Of a DNA stretch of 60,648 bases, positions 53,274 through 60,648 are shown piece by piece. The position numbers and the translations under genes are program-made. The notes beneath the pieces are model-generated. The model searched no databases. It was not told the DNA's origin and saw only the letters and a program-made list of their open reading frames with translations. Position 1 is the first letter of the stretch; each line of letters begins with the position of its first letter. The stretch comes from a virus: positions 1-60,648 of the IMG/VR virus record IMGVR_UViG_3300020200_000030; one strand, 5' to 3'.

Positions 53274-54461
53274 ATGTTTGTAAAAAAGAGAGATGGTTCG
53301 AAAGAAGCAGTCAGATTTGATAAAATCTCAAATCGGATTCGAAAGGTAACCTATGGATTAAATTCTGACTTCGTAGATGCTATGGAGATAGCACAAAAAG
53401 TTATTGCCGGTATTTATGATGGAATTTCAACTTGGGAACTGGATAATTTAGCAGCAGAAACAGCTGCTTCTTTGATTCCACGACATCCAGACTACTCCAT
53501 CTTGGCTTCTAGAATAGCGGTTTCAAGATTGCACAAATCTACAAAGAAAAAATTCTCGGAAACTATCCAGGATTTGTTTTCCTACATCGATCCCGAAACC
53601 GGATTGGAATCTGGTTTGATCTCCGAAGAAACCTATCGGGTGGTGATGGAACATAAAGACACTTTGGATTCAGCCATTATTCACGATCGGGATTTTAATT
53701 TCGAATATTTTGGTTTTAAAACACTCGAGAAAAGTTACCTTCTCAAGATGCTCGGCAAACCGGCAGAAACCCCTCAACACATGTACATGAGAGTAGCGGT
53801 TGGAATTTGGGGGGATGACATCAAAAACACGATTAAGACCTACGAGTTGCTTTCAAATCACATGATGACTCACGCAACTCCGACACTTTTTAACGCCGGA
53901 ACGAAAAAGCCTCAATTGTCTTCCTGTTTCTTGTTAACCATGTCGGAAGATTCTATCCCCGGAATTTACAAAACTCTTTCCGACGTTGCCTTGATTTCTC
54001 AGCATGCCGGGGGAATTGGTTTGGCAATTCACAATGTTAGAGCAACAGATTCTTACATCAGAGGAACAAATGGTAAATCAAATGGGATTATACCTATGCT
54101 TAGAGTTTATAATGAAACCGCTAGGTATGTTGACCAATGTTTTGTTGGTGAAACTTTGATTAAAATGGAAGGCGGATTCTCTAGAATTGATGAAATATAT
54201 CCTGGGGATTTTGTTATCTCTTCAGATGGTAATAAACACGAGGTAATTCAAAATTTGGATTACCCCATTGGAGATAAAAATTTAATATCAGTTCAAACGG
54301 AAGATGGAGAAAACATAGTAACAGAAGATCATCTTTTTTTAGTTGTTAGAAACGGATCATCTATTGACAATTTAGAAGAAAAGTTATCTATGGGAATTGT
54401 AGAAGCAGAGTGGATTGAGGCAAAAAAATTAACGGATAGCGATATTTTACTAAAAATGTAA
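53274..54461 (+). CDS. nrdA: NrdA N-terminal half fused to split-intein N-terminal fragment
   Basis: A 395-residue protein. Residues 1-288 are the N-terminal part of class Ia ribonucleotide reductase large subunit: ATP-cone ([18 protein letters not shown]), SCFLL (active-site Cys), [13 protein letters not shown] and [12 protein letters not shown]. At C289 the sequence switches to an intein start: [10 protein letters not shown] (block A, catalytic Cys1), PGDFVIS, and [13 protein letters not shown] (block B with T-x-x-H), ending after 107 residues at a stop. The rest of NrdA is in the next gene. The C-terminal intein half lies there too, so the enzyme is meant to be rejoined in trans or to assemble as two chains. 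Confidence 0.93.
   Translation: MFVKKRDGSKEAVRFDKISNRIRKVTYGLNSDFVDAMEIAQKVIAGIYDGISTWELDNLAAETAASLIPRHPDYSILASRIAVSRLHKSTKKKFSETIQDLFSYIDPETGLESGLISEETYRVVMEHKDTLDSAIIHDRDFNFEYFGFKTLEKSYLLKMLGKPAETPQHMYMRVAVGIWGDDIKNTIKTYELLSNHMMTHATPTLFNAGTKKPQLSSCFLLTMSEDSIPGIYKTLSDVALISQHAGGIGLAIHNVRATDSYIRGTNGKSNGIIPMLRVYNETARYVDQCFVGETLIKMEGGFSRIDEIYPGDFVISSDGNKHEVIQNLDYPIGDKNLISVQTEDGENIVTEDHLFLVVRNGSSIDNLEEKLSMGIVEAEWIEAKKLTDSDILLKM
54138..54461 (+). other. Split intein N-fragment in nrdA
   Basis: 107 codons from the block A Cys to the stop. Cys1 and the TxxH motif are present. Inserted between the Q of VDQ and GGGKRKG, a highly conserved part of class Ia R1. No homing endonuclease motif is seen. Confidence 0.88.
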
Positions 54462-54493
54462 AATTATTTCAAAGTAAAAATAAAATTCATAAA

Positions 54494-54688
54494 ATGGCAA
54501 ACATCTTTTTACATCACCCTCTACAGGATGGAGAGCTCCATGAGGAATCATCTGTACTTTCTGTCTCTAAATTGAAATTCAATAAGGTAACAAAAGTAGA
54601 AAAAATATCAGGTAGGGAAGGAAAAGTTTACGATCTGCGAATTTCTGAGATTCCTAATTACTCTACGAATGTATCAATTGTTCACAAT
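54494..54688 (+). other. Split intein C-fragment in nrdA
   Basis: 65 codons from a new ATG to the C-terminal His-Asn (VSIVHN). Block F is GKVYDLRISEIPNYSTN. The next residue, extein position +1, is Gly rather than the Cys/Ser/Thr needed for normal splicing. Confidence 0.85.
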
Positions 54689-56290
54689 GGGGGTGGAAAG
54701 AGAAAGGGAAGCTTCGCCATTTATCTAGAACCTTGGCATGCTGATGTTGAAGATTTTCTGGACTTAAGAAAAAATACAGGTAAAGAAGAAAGAAGAGCCA
54801 GAGATTTGTTTTTGGCTTTGTGGATTCCCGATTTATTTATGGAGAGGGTTCACGAGGATTCTACCTGGTCTTTGTTTTCTCCATCCGAAGTTCCCAATTT
54901 ACATGAAAAATTTGGAAAGGAATTCAATGCCGCTTATTTGGAAGCAGAAGAGGCTGGGAAGGCCAGAAAAACAATTAAGGCCCGGGATTTGTGGGGCAAG
55001 ATTTTGGATTCACAAATTGAAACCGGAACCCCATATATTTTGTATAAGGATGCGGCCAACAGGAAATCCAACCAACAAAATTTAGGTACAATCAAATCTT
55101 CTAATTTGTGCACAGAAATTATAGAATATGCCAGTAAAGACGAAACTGCAGTTTGTAACTTGGCTTCGATCGCGGTGAATAAGTTTCTGAAATCTACAGA
55201 CGCAAGAACCTCCAAGATTGCCAGAAAAAAATGCGAGGTAGATCACGAATTGCTTTACAATGTTGCCTACCAAACAACATTAAATTTGAACAAGGTAATT
55301 GATGTTAATTTTTATCCAACCCCAGAAACTAAAAATTCGAATTTCAGACACCGCCCAATTGGCATTGGAATTCAGGGTTTAGCTGATCTTTTTGCCATTA
55401 TGGGATTGCCATTTACATCTCCAGAGGCAAGAAAAATCAACTCTGAAATTTTTGAAACCATTTACTTCGCTTCTATGTCTGCTTCTGTGGATTTGGCTAA
55501 GAAAGAAGGTCATTATGAGAGTTTTCCTGGATCTCCTCTTTGCCAAGGCAAATTCCAATTTAACCTCTGGGACGTTACAGATTCCGAACTTTCTGGTAGA
55601 TGGGACTGGGATAAATTGAGAAAATCTGTGATGAAACACGGATCCAGAAATTCTTTGCTTCTGGCACCCATGCCAACCGCGAGCACAGCTCAAATTATGG
55701 GAAACAATGAAGCATTTGAACCTTTTACCTCCAATATTTATACAAGAAGAACCCTGTCGGGAGAATTTATCATCATCAACAAATATCTTGTGAAAGATCT
55801 AATCAATTTGGGTCTTTGGAATGAAGATGTTAAAAATTTGATTATCATCCACAAAGGATCTGTTCAAAACATTCCAAACATCCCCGATGACATCAAGGAG
55901 GTTTACAAAACGGTTTGGGAAATCAAACAGAAAGATCTTATTGAGATGTCTGCAGAAAGAGGTAGATTCATTTGTCAATCCCAATCTCTCAACCTTTTCA
56001 TTGAAGGTGTTAACGCTGCCAAATTAACTGCCGCCCATTTCCATTCTTGGAAATTGGGTTTGAAAACTGGCATGTATTATCTTCGCACTAAGTCCGCTGT
56101 AGACGCCATGACTGGACTTGGGATAGACGTTTCTAAATATCAGACAATACCAAAAAAAGAAGAGCCCAAAGTTTTCAAAAAGACTTTGGAAACCCCAAAT
56201 GAAGAATTACAAGTTCTGGCCAACCAAACTTTAGAAGATTTAAGTTGTAGTTTGGACAACCCAGATGATTGTATCGCCTGTGGATCTTAA
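54494..56290 (+). CDS. nrdA: Split-intein C-terminal fragment fused to NrdA C-terminal half
   Basis: A 598-residue protein. Residues 1-65 are the intein C-fragment ending VSIVHN. From residue 66, GGGKRKGSFAIYLEPWH continues NrdA, with NLCTE and VCNLAS (active-site Asn/Cys/Glu and redox Cys), LLAPMPTASTAQIMGNNEAF and a C-terminal CIACGS (redox C-x-x-C). Exteins together are 288 + 533 = 821 residues, a full-length R1. The gene is in another frame from the first half and is separated by 32 nt with its own leader (AAATTCATAAA before ATG), like the leader before the first half. The split is real, not a sequencing frameshift, since both intein halves are complete. Confidence 0.93.
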   Translation: MANIFLHHPLQDGELHEESSVLSVSKLKFNKVTKVEKISGREGKVYDLRISEIPNYSTNVSIVHNGGGKRKGSFAIYLEPWHADVEDFLDLRKNTGKEERRARDLFLALWIPDLFMERVHEDSTWSLFSPSEVPNLHEKFGKEFNAAYLEAEEAGKARKTIKARDLWGKILDSQIETGTPYILYKDAANRKSNQQNLGTIKSSNLCTEIIEYASKDETAVCNLASIAVNKFLKSTDARTSKIARKKCEVDHELLYNVAYQTTLNLNKVIDVNFYPTPETKNSNFRHRPIGIGIQGLADLFAIMGLPFTSPEARKINSEIFETIYFASMSASVDLAKKEGHYESFPGSPLCQGKFQFNLWDVTDSELSGRWDWDKLRKSVMKHGSRNSLLLAPMPTASTAQIMGNNEAFEPFTSNIYTRRTLSGEFIIINKYLVKDLINLGLWNEDVKNLIIIHKGSVQNIPNIPDDIKEVYKTVWEIKQKDLIEMSAERGRFICQSQSLNLFIEGVNAAKLTAAHFHSWKLGLKTGMYYLRTKSAVDAMTGLGIDVSKYQTIPKKEEPKVFKKTLETPNEELQVLANQTLEDLSCSLDNPDDCIACGS

Positions 56291-56311
56291 TTTTACATTT
56301 TAATAAAAACC

Positions 56312-56530
56312 ATGACAAATATTTTAATCTTTAACACCAAAAAACACACCCTCCAGGTAGAATCTGAATCACGACATCTAAGAGGAGTGTACTCTGAAAT
56401 CATGACCATTCAACTTTCTCAAGCCCATTACAATTTTTATGAGGTTTATCAAGAAAGCCAAGATTCAAGAAGAGTTCCCCTTTTCAGATTCCCAATTCAA
56501 AATACGATTATTAAATATGAGCACAGTTAA
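56312..56530 (+). CDS. Small hypothetical protein
   Basis: A 72-residue protein between nrdA and adk: ILIFNTKKHTLQVESESRHL at the start, QLSQAHYNFYEVYQESQDSR in the middle. No family is recognised, no signal peptide. Its end overlaps the adk start by 14 nt (adk ATG at 56517), which suggests translational coupling to the kinase and a role in the nucleotide pathway or just close packing. Confidence 0.5.
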   Translation: MTNILIFNTKKHTLQVESESRHLRGVYSEIMTIQLSQAHYNFYEVYQESQDSRRVPLFRFPIQNTIIKYEHS

Positions 56531-57158
56531 AAAATTCGACGAATTTGTCCACCTTCACGAAAGAGAGCTTCCTGATTTTCAGGGCAAGATCTTAGTAATC
56601 ATGGGCCCTCCTGGATCCGGGAAAGGGACCTTCTCAAAAAGACTTTCTGAAAAAGAAGGTTACAATCATATTTCTACTGGGGATTTGATTCGAAAATCGA
56701 AGGACCCAGAATTAAAAGCGAAGATTGCAAAGGGCGAGTATATTGACGATGGAACGATGGTATCAATGCTCAGAAAAGAACTTAAAAAGTTAGATCCTGG
56801 AATGGGAATCATTCTCGACGGATTTCCTAGAACGGTTAAACAGGCTGGAATGTTGGACTCTTTGCTCGGTAAAATGGGATTAGGTCTAAGCCACACAATC
56901 TATTTGGATTTGGACGAAAAAACCGCTACGGATAGGATTTTATCCAGAGCCGAAAAAGAAAATCGTGAGGATGACAAAGATCCAGAGGTAATTAAAAAAA
57001 GATTCCAAACCTACACGGAAAAAACTGCTCCTCTGATCGATCTGTACACCAAAAGCAGAAAATTGAAAAAATTCGACTCTGGTGTAGGAATAGATCGTTT
57101 ATACAAAAAAATTGTGAACCAACTGAATCTCAAAAAAACCGATTCTAAAACAAATTAA
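56517..57158 (+). CDS. adk: Adenylate kinase with capsid-targeting-like N-terminal extension
   Basis: A 213-residue nucleoside monophosphate kinase. The P-loop GPPGSGKGT is at residues 30-38, about 23 residues later than in ordinary adenylate kinases. The extension MSTVKKFDEFVHLHE then RELPDFQG matches the targeting peptide with an L-H-E site. NMP-binding ISTGDLIRK, IILDGFPRT, and RAEKENREDDKDPEVIKKRF (short LID, no zinc fingers) follow. Adk interconverts ATP+AMP and 2 ADP. The frame is open upstream from 56439, but 56517 is the natural start. Packaging into the head would be unusual for an adenylate kinase; it is inferred from the peptide. Confidence 0.85.
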   Translation: MSTVKKFDEFVHLHERELPDFQGKILVIMGPPGSGKGTFSKRLSEKEGYNHISTGDLIRKSKDPELKAKIAKGEYIDDGTMVSMLRKELKKLDPGMGIILDGFPRTVKQAGMLDSLLGKMGLGLSHTIYLDLDEKTATDRILSRAEKENREDDKDPEVIKKRFQTYTEKTAPLIDLYTKSRKLKKFDSGVGIDRLYKKIVNQLNLKKTDSKTN

Positions 57159-57191
57159 AAGAAACAGGTCAACCTGAATCACATTTAATTT

Positions 57192-57872
57192 ATGTCAAAA
57201 TACAAGGTAGATTTACTGACGGGATTTGTAGAAAACTTCGAAGAAGAAATTCATCTGAAGAATAAAATCGAAATGTCACATTTTAGCCAGGTTGGTAAAA
57301 TAGGAATACAGCTCGAAAATTATTTGTTTAAAATTGGGATGGATCTCAAGCCAACAAAATTGGCGGCAGGACCCAATCCAACTTTACATGTCAAATTTCG
57401 AAGAAAGCTTTCTGATTCATTCCTGGCGGAAACCCTAATTGGATTCTTCGTTGAAAGTGGAATAAAATTCAAACAGCACCTTCATTCTGGATCCTTTCCT
57501 TTATTCACTGTAAAGAATGATACGGTCCCAGAACTTTTGGAAGGGATTGGATATTCTTTATTTTCCATTTATTCGCCGAGTTCTAATGGATTTCTCGGAA
57601 TAAAGTTGGAAATATTAACAACAAATCAAATTGTGAAAATTTTGGATTCGAAATTGGCAAATTTAACTTTGTTGATTTGGACTGGACGAACTTTAAAAAA
57701 ATCATCCTTTGCAAATACTCAAAACATACCAGAGGAAAATAGTTCGGATTTCTTGGACCTTGAACTGGTTTCCGAATCAAAATCAAATCCCATCCGTATA
57801 AAGGCGAACTTTACCAAATCTAGTCTTCTGGGTTACACGTTGGAGAAAATTTTAGAAATTCAGAAAATCTGA
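57192..57872 (+). CDS. Hypothetical protein
   Basis: A 226-residue protein without a recognised domain. It is alpha/beta with FEEEIHLKNKIEMSHFSQVG, GPNPTLHVKFRRKLSDSF and a Ser-rich acidic middle (IPEENSSDFLDLELVSESKS). No signal peptide or membrane helix. It lies between adk and a glycosyltransferase gene and is followed by a GATATAAA-type element, so it ends a unit. Function unknown. Confidence 0.5.
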   Translation: MSKYKVDLLTGFVENFEEEIHLKNKIEMSHFSQVGKIGIQLENYLFKIGMDLKPTKLAAGPNPTLHVKFRRKLSDSFLAETLIGFFVESGIKFKQHLHSGSFPLFTVKNDTVPELLEGIGYSLFSIYSPSSNGFLGIKLEILTTNQIVKILDSKLANLTLLIWTGRTLKKSSFANTQNIPEENSSDFLDLELVSESKSNPIRIKANFTKSSLLGYTLEKILEIQKI

Positions 57873-57890
57873 AATTTTTTCAAAAAATTA

Positions 57891-57899
57891 GATATAAAA
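57891..57899 (+). promoter_or_regulatory. GATATAAAA late-promoter-like element
   Basis: GATATAAAA, 22 nt before the ATG at 57913. It is a variant of the recurring element with TATAAA as in T4 late promoters. Confidence 0.42.
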
Positions 57900-57912
57900 A
57901 GAAAGTTTTTTT

Positions 57913-59160
57913 ATGTCTAAATCCACAAAGAATAAACCAAAATCCAAAAAATCTCCATCTAAATCACTAACTTCTTTAACGGGTTTACCCCACAAACAAA
58001 AGTTCACCTTTTGTTTGGTCATGATCGTCAAAGACGAAGGTGACACAATTCGCAAATGTCTTGAAAGAGTTGCACCTTATATTTCCTATTGGGTAATCTG
58101 TGATACTGGTTCTCGGGACAATACCATTTCTGAGATCAGGAGTACCATGGAAGAATTAAATATCCCGGGCGAACTCCATGAAAGACCTTGGGTTAATTTC
58201 GAAGTTAATCGAACAGAAAGTTTGGAATTATCCTATGGAAAGTGTGATTATCGATGGATTATTGATGCCGATGATTTATTTGAAAATTTAAATCCAGGAA
58301 CAAATCCCTTTTCAGATTTACCAGACGGAGTAGACTGCTTTCAAATTCAATACAAGTTGAATTCTTTGCAGTACTACCGGGCTCAAATTGTGAAGTCTGA
58401 CCAAAATTGGGTTTACAAAGGGGTTCTTCACGAATATTTAGATTTGCCTGGAAAACAACCTTTATATCAGGCACAAATCCCCAACGACAGATGTTTGGTG
58501 AACGCCAATATCTCCCCGTTAAAAAGAGCTTCTTCTTTGGAAGAAAAGTACTCTAAAGACGCTGAAATTTTGGAGAAAGCTTTAAAGGAGGATCCCACCA
58601 ATACCAGATACATGTTTTATCTCGCCCAAAGTTATCGGGATTCAAACCAAAACCTAAAGTCTCTACAAGCCTATGAAAAAAGAGCCAACGCTGGGGGATG
58701 GCCAGAAGAGATCTACTACTCTTTGTACATGATTGGAAGGTTGAAAGAAAAACTCGGGAGACATCCGGACGAGGTCATTCAGGCCTATTCTAAAGCTTGG
58801 GAATTCAGACCAGAAAGACTTGAGGCGGTATTTCACTGTATGAGAAAATTGAGGGAGCAAAATCGGTTTGTGTTGTCTTTCACCTATGGTACGATGGCCA
58901 TGAAGAATCCAGGAACCGGAGACATCCTATTTATCGAACCAGAAATTTGGCAATGGAGGTTGTTGGACGAATTTTCTTTGGCTGCCTATCACACTGGAAA
59001 TCCGGAAATTTCCTACGAAAAAATGAAACAAGTTACCGAAATGCCTTTTTTCGGATCATTTCATCCAGGGGAAAAAGAAAGAATCCTCAGAAATTTAGAA
59101 AACTTCAAAAAGGCAGCAGCCATGAAGCTAAATTCACAAAATCAACCGGCTTCAGCATAA
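57913..59160 (+). CDS. Family 2 glycosyltransferase with C-terminal TPR-like region
   Basis: A 415-residue protein with a basic N-terminal stretch (KSTKNKPKSKKSPSKS) and a GT-A core: LVMIVKDEGDTIRKCLERV (donor-binding strand), ICDTGSRDNT, and the D-x-D motif IDADD at 117-121, giving metal and nucleotide-sugar binding. VYKGVLHEYL follows. Residues about 205-400 hold TPR-like helical repeats (EILEKALKEDPTNTRYMFYL, AQSYRDSNQNLKSLQAYEKR). T4 uses glycosyltransferases to modify its DNA; this type more often sugars proteins or glycans. Target unknown: phage DNA, a capsid protein or the host surface. Confidence 0.8.
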   Translation: MSKSTKNKPKSKKSPSKSLTSLTGLPHKQKFTFCLVMIVKDEGDTIRKCLERVAPYISYWVICDTGSRDNTISEIRSTMEELNIPGELHERPWVNFEVNRTESLELSYGKCDYRWIIDADDLFENLNPGTNPFSDLPDGVDCFQIQYKLNSLQYYRAQIVKSDQNWVYKGVLHEYLDLPGKQPLYQAQIPNDRCLVNANISPLKRASSLEEKYSKDAEILEKALKEDPTNTRYMFYLAQSYRDSNQNLKSLQAYEKRANAGGWPEEIYYSLYMIGRLKEKLGRHPDEVIQAYSKAWEFRPERLEAVFHCMRKLREQNRFVLSFTYGTMAMKNPGTGDILFIEPEIWQWRLLDEFSLAAYHTGNPEISYEKMKQVTEMPFFGSFHPGEKERILRNLENFKKAAAMKLNSQNQPASA

Positions 59161-59170
59161 AAGAAAAAAG

Positions 59171-59566
59171 ATGGAAGTGCTCTCGATGTATCCTGTTAAA
59201 AAGTCAGATCTTGGCTTCCATGGAAATTTGTTCGGCGGTCAGTTGCTGAAATGGATTGATGCTGCTGCTGCTGGATATGCCATGCAGCTGTGTGATTCTC
59301 CAAGAATGGTAACTGTGTCCATAGATAAATGCTTTTTCGAAAGGCCTGCAAAAGAAGGTCAACTTTTAAAAATTTATGGAAATCCGGCTGAAATCGGCAC
59401 AACGTCGGTTACAATTTATATCGAGGCAAGAGCACACAACGTGTACACTGGAGATCAGAAAGTAATTCTTAGAACAAACATCAAATTTGTGAGGATTGAC
59501 GAGGAAGGAAACCCAATCCCTATCTCGGAACGATCAAAAACCCGTATTTCGGAAAAAATAAAATAA
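59171..59566 (+). CDS. Acyl-CoA thioesterase-like hotdog protein
   Basis: A 131-residue single-hotdog protein. DLGFHGNLFGGQLLKWIDAA resembles the YciA/ACOT active-site motif (N-x-x-G-G-x-x-[LM]-x-x-[ILM]-D), followed by helix AAAGYAMQLCD, strand MVTVSIDKCFFERPAKEG and a C-terminal R-T-N-I-K-F-V-R-I-D-E strand. Such enzymes hydrolyse acyl-CoA. Eleven nt after the glycosyltransferase gene, so co-transcribed. Acyl-CoA thioesterases are uncommon in phages; a role in host lipid metabolism is possible but unsupported. Confidence 0.78.
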   Translation: MEVLSMYPVKKSDLGFHGNLFGGQLLKWIDAAAAGYAMQLCDSPRMVTVSIDKCFFERPAKEGQLLKIYGNPAEIGTTSVTIYIEARAHNVYTGDQKVILRTNIKFVRIDEEGNPIPISERSKTRISEKIK

Positions 59567-59596
59567 TTTTCACAAATCTAAAAATAAAAAATTAAA

Positions 59597-60028
59597 ATGA
59601 AACAATTACTTATAATCCTGCTTGTTCTACTTAGCTCAATGTCATTCGCCCAAAAACCTATGGTTGGTTTTACCCAAGAAGAAATCAAACATCGAAATAG
59701 ACTTGAATTTAAAATAACCGAATGGGATGTGATTAGACAGGATGAATATTGGGTAATGTACACTGCTAGCCCTTACCTTGATATGACCACATTTTATTTC
59801 TTTAGATATGGTGGGACAAAAAACTTTTTAGCCAGCCACTCAACAAAAGATGACGATGTTGCGGTTAGGTTGTACCAAAGTATTATGAAATCTCATCACG
59901 ATTTGGGGGATAATAAATTTTTAAGTAAAGAAAATAATTTAATATGTGAGTATAATTTTTATAAAGAAACAAGTACACATAATTTCATTTATTTCACATC
60001 TGAGGGTAAAAATATTTTTAAGAATTAA
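59597..60028 (+). CDS. Secreted hypothetical protein with signal peptide
   Basis: A 143-residue protein with a classic Sec signal peptide at residues 1-19 (MKQLLIILLVLLSSMSFAQ, cleavage likely after FAQ/A). The mature part is KPMVGFTQEEIKHRNRLEFK ... ASPYLDMTTFYFF, about 124 residues, with no recognised domain. Exported phage proteins may act on the host envelope, for instance in superinfection exclusion or receptor masking. This is inference only. It lacks a C-terminal membrane anchor. Confidence 0.62.
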   Translation: MKQLLIILLVLLSSMSFAQKPMVGFTQEEIKHRNRLEFKITEWDVIRQDEYWVMYTASPYLDMTTFYFFRYGGTKNFLASHSTKDDDVAVRLYQSIMKSHHDLGDNKFLSKENNLICEYNFYKETSTHNFIYFTSEGKNIFKN

Positions 60029-60068
60029 ACAAAACACTTATTTGAAATTTTTTTGTTGAAAAGAAGAA

Positions 60069-60074
60069 TATATA
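60069..60074 (+). promoter_or_regulatory. TATATA late-promoter-like element
   Basis: GAATATATAAG, TATATA 10 nt before the ATG at 60079. It is closer to the start than usual. Confidence 0.38.
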
Positions 60075-60078
60075 AGTT

Positions 60079-60648
60079 ATGCAAATACCCGATCCAGAAT
60101 TGTGGTCAAAGATCCACAACCAAAAAGTTTTCGAGATTGTTAATTTCGAAAGATTCAATTATCACATAGATAACAATCTTTCACTTTCTGAGAGCGTCTT
60201 CAGAATTGGTTCAGAATCATGGTTTCAGATGATCAATGAGGCCAGAGAACTTTGGGAAAACAACGTTTTGAATTTTAATGAGGATGAACTATTTTTTCTG
60301 GAGTCAGATCTAGGTAAAAGAGATTTTTTCGAAGGTGTTGAAGTTTGGCTTGACGTTCCATTTCTAGAAGAAGACCTACACGAGGCGGAATATAGAGGGA
60401 GAAAAGTAAATCTCAATAGACCTTTCAGAACTTCCGGAGGTCCTAGAAAATTTGGTGTTTACACAAAAAATGAATCCGGAAAAGTTGTTTTAGTTAGATT
60501 TGGACAGCCAGGAATGAGGGTGAGAAACGACGACCCTAAACGGTCAAGGTCATTCAGAGCCAGACACGGATGTGATAACCCTGGCCCAAAATGGAAACCT
60601 AGATATTGGTCCTGTAATGTTGCCAGATATCGCAAACTTCTGGGCATA
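60079..60648 (+). CDS. Conserved phage protein with FRARHxCDNPGPK motif (partial)
   Basis: At least 190 residues, running off the end of the window. The N-terminal half is an acidic alpha/beta region (MINEARELWENNVLNFNEDE). The C-terminal half, from about residue 110, reads GGPRKFGVYTKNESGKVVLV, RFGQPGMRVRNDDPKRSRSF and RARHGCDNPGPKWKPRYWSC, a very conserved phrase found in many large marine and T4-like phage proteins of unknown function, here with Cys residues placed as in a small metal site. No function can be assigned. The 3' end is missing. Confidence 0.62.
   Translation, partial: MQIPDPELWSKIHNQKVFEIVNFERFNYHIDNNLSLSESVFRIGSESWFQMINEARELWENNVLNFNEDELFFLESDLGKRDFFEGVEVWLDVPFLEEDLHEAEYRGRKVNLNRPFRTSGGPRKFGVYTKNESGKVVLVRFGQPGMRVRNDDPKRSRSFRARHGCDNPGPKWKPRYWSCNVARYRKLLGI

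Noticed and set aside
53274-56290. Frameshift or sequencing error explaining split nrdA
   Set aside because: Both intein halves are complete, with a clean stop and a separate leader and start, so a true split gene is more likely.
1-60648. CRISPR array
   Set aside because: Repeats found are in-frame coding repeats within proteins, without unique spacers of uniform length.
1-60648. tRNA or rRNA genes
   Set aside because: No cloverleaf or T-arm pattern was noticed in the short intergenic gaps; not tested by software.
1-60648. Insertion sequences or transposase genes
   Set aside because: No transposase motif or paired terminal repeats were recognised.

Overview
The window looks like part of a large, AT-rich, T4-related tailed phage (myovirus-type) genome whose host is probably a member of the Bacteroidota (Flavobacteriia-like). 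The T4 link rests on clearly recognisable gp32 (ssDNA binding), gp61 (primase), UvsY, UvsW, gp43-type DNA polymerase, NrdA/NrdB, PhoH and a gp19-like tail tube protein. The host guess is inference. It rests on a FISUMP domain and an Hc1-type histone H1-like protein, both typical of Bacteroidota, on the near absence of Shine-Dalgarno sequences before starts, and on a promoter before the hsp20 gene resembling the Bacteroidota TTG / TAnnTTTG type. Nearly all genes lie on the + strand; only phoH and one small gene at 49822-50148 are reversed.

Layout. 1-31.4 kb is a structural block: very large tail-fibre, baseplate or adhesin proteins with Pro/Thr repeats, collagen-like tracts, LamG-like and FISUMP domains, a tail-tube-like protein, and a small cluster with a membrane-anchored coiled-coil protein. 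31.4-37.9 kb is a replication/recombination block: RuvC-like resolvase, GDPD-like protein, gp32, gp61 primase, UvsY, UvsW. 37.9-48.8 kb is an accessory late block of mostly unknown proteins, several sharing a short N-terminal peptide (F-x-x-F ... [LI]-x-E) that resembles the T4 capsid-targeting sequence cleaved by the prohead protease. It includes a Pol-beta-type nucleotidyltransferase, an RNA-ligase/NMN-adenylyltransferase fusion, a seven-repeat protein and a peptidoglycan-binding protein with a long hydrophobic helical region. 48.8-60.6 kb holds hsp20 with an elaborate control region, an MBD4-like DNA glycosylase, a polymerase gene that stops after motif A, nrdB, an nrdA split into two genes at a split intein, adenylate kinase (also carrying the N-terminal peptide), a glycosyltransferase, a hotdog thioesterase and a gene running off the window.

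How it fits together. A recurring GATATATA-type element lies about 20-32 nt before many start codons and is probably the phage late promoter, comparable in role to T4 TATAAATA. Many putative cargo genes carry it, suggesting that a set of enzymes and unknown proteins is made late, targeted into the prohead, trimmed and delivered with the DNA. This cargo hypothesis, the split nrdA whose intein lacks a +1 nucleophile, and the operator plus hairpin in front of hsp20 are the most interesting signals. Functions are inferred from motifs by eye; no database search was run.
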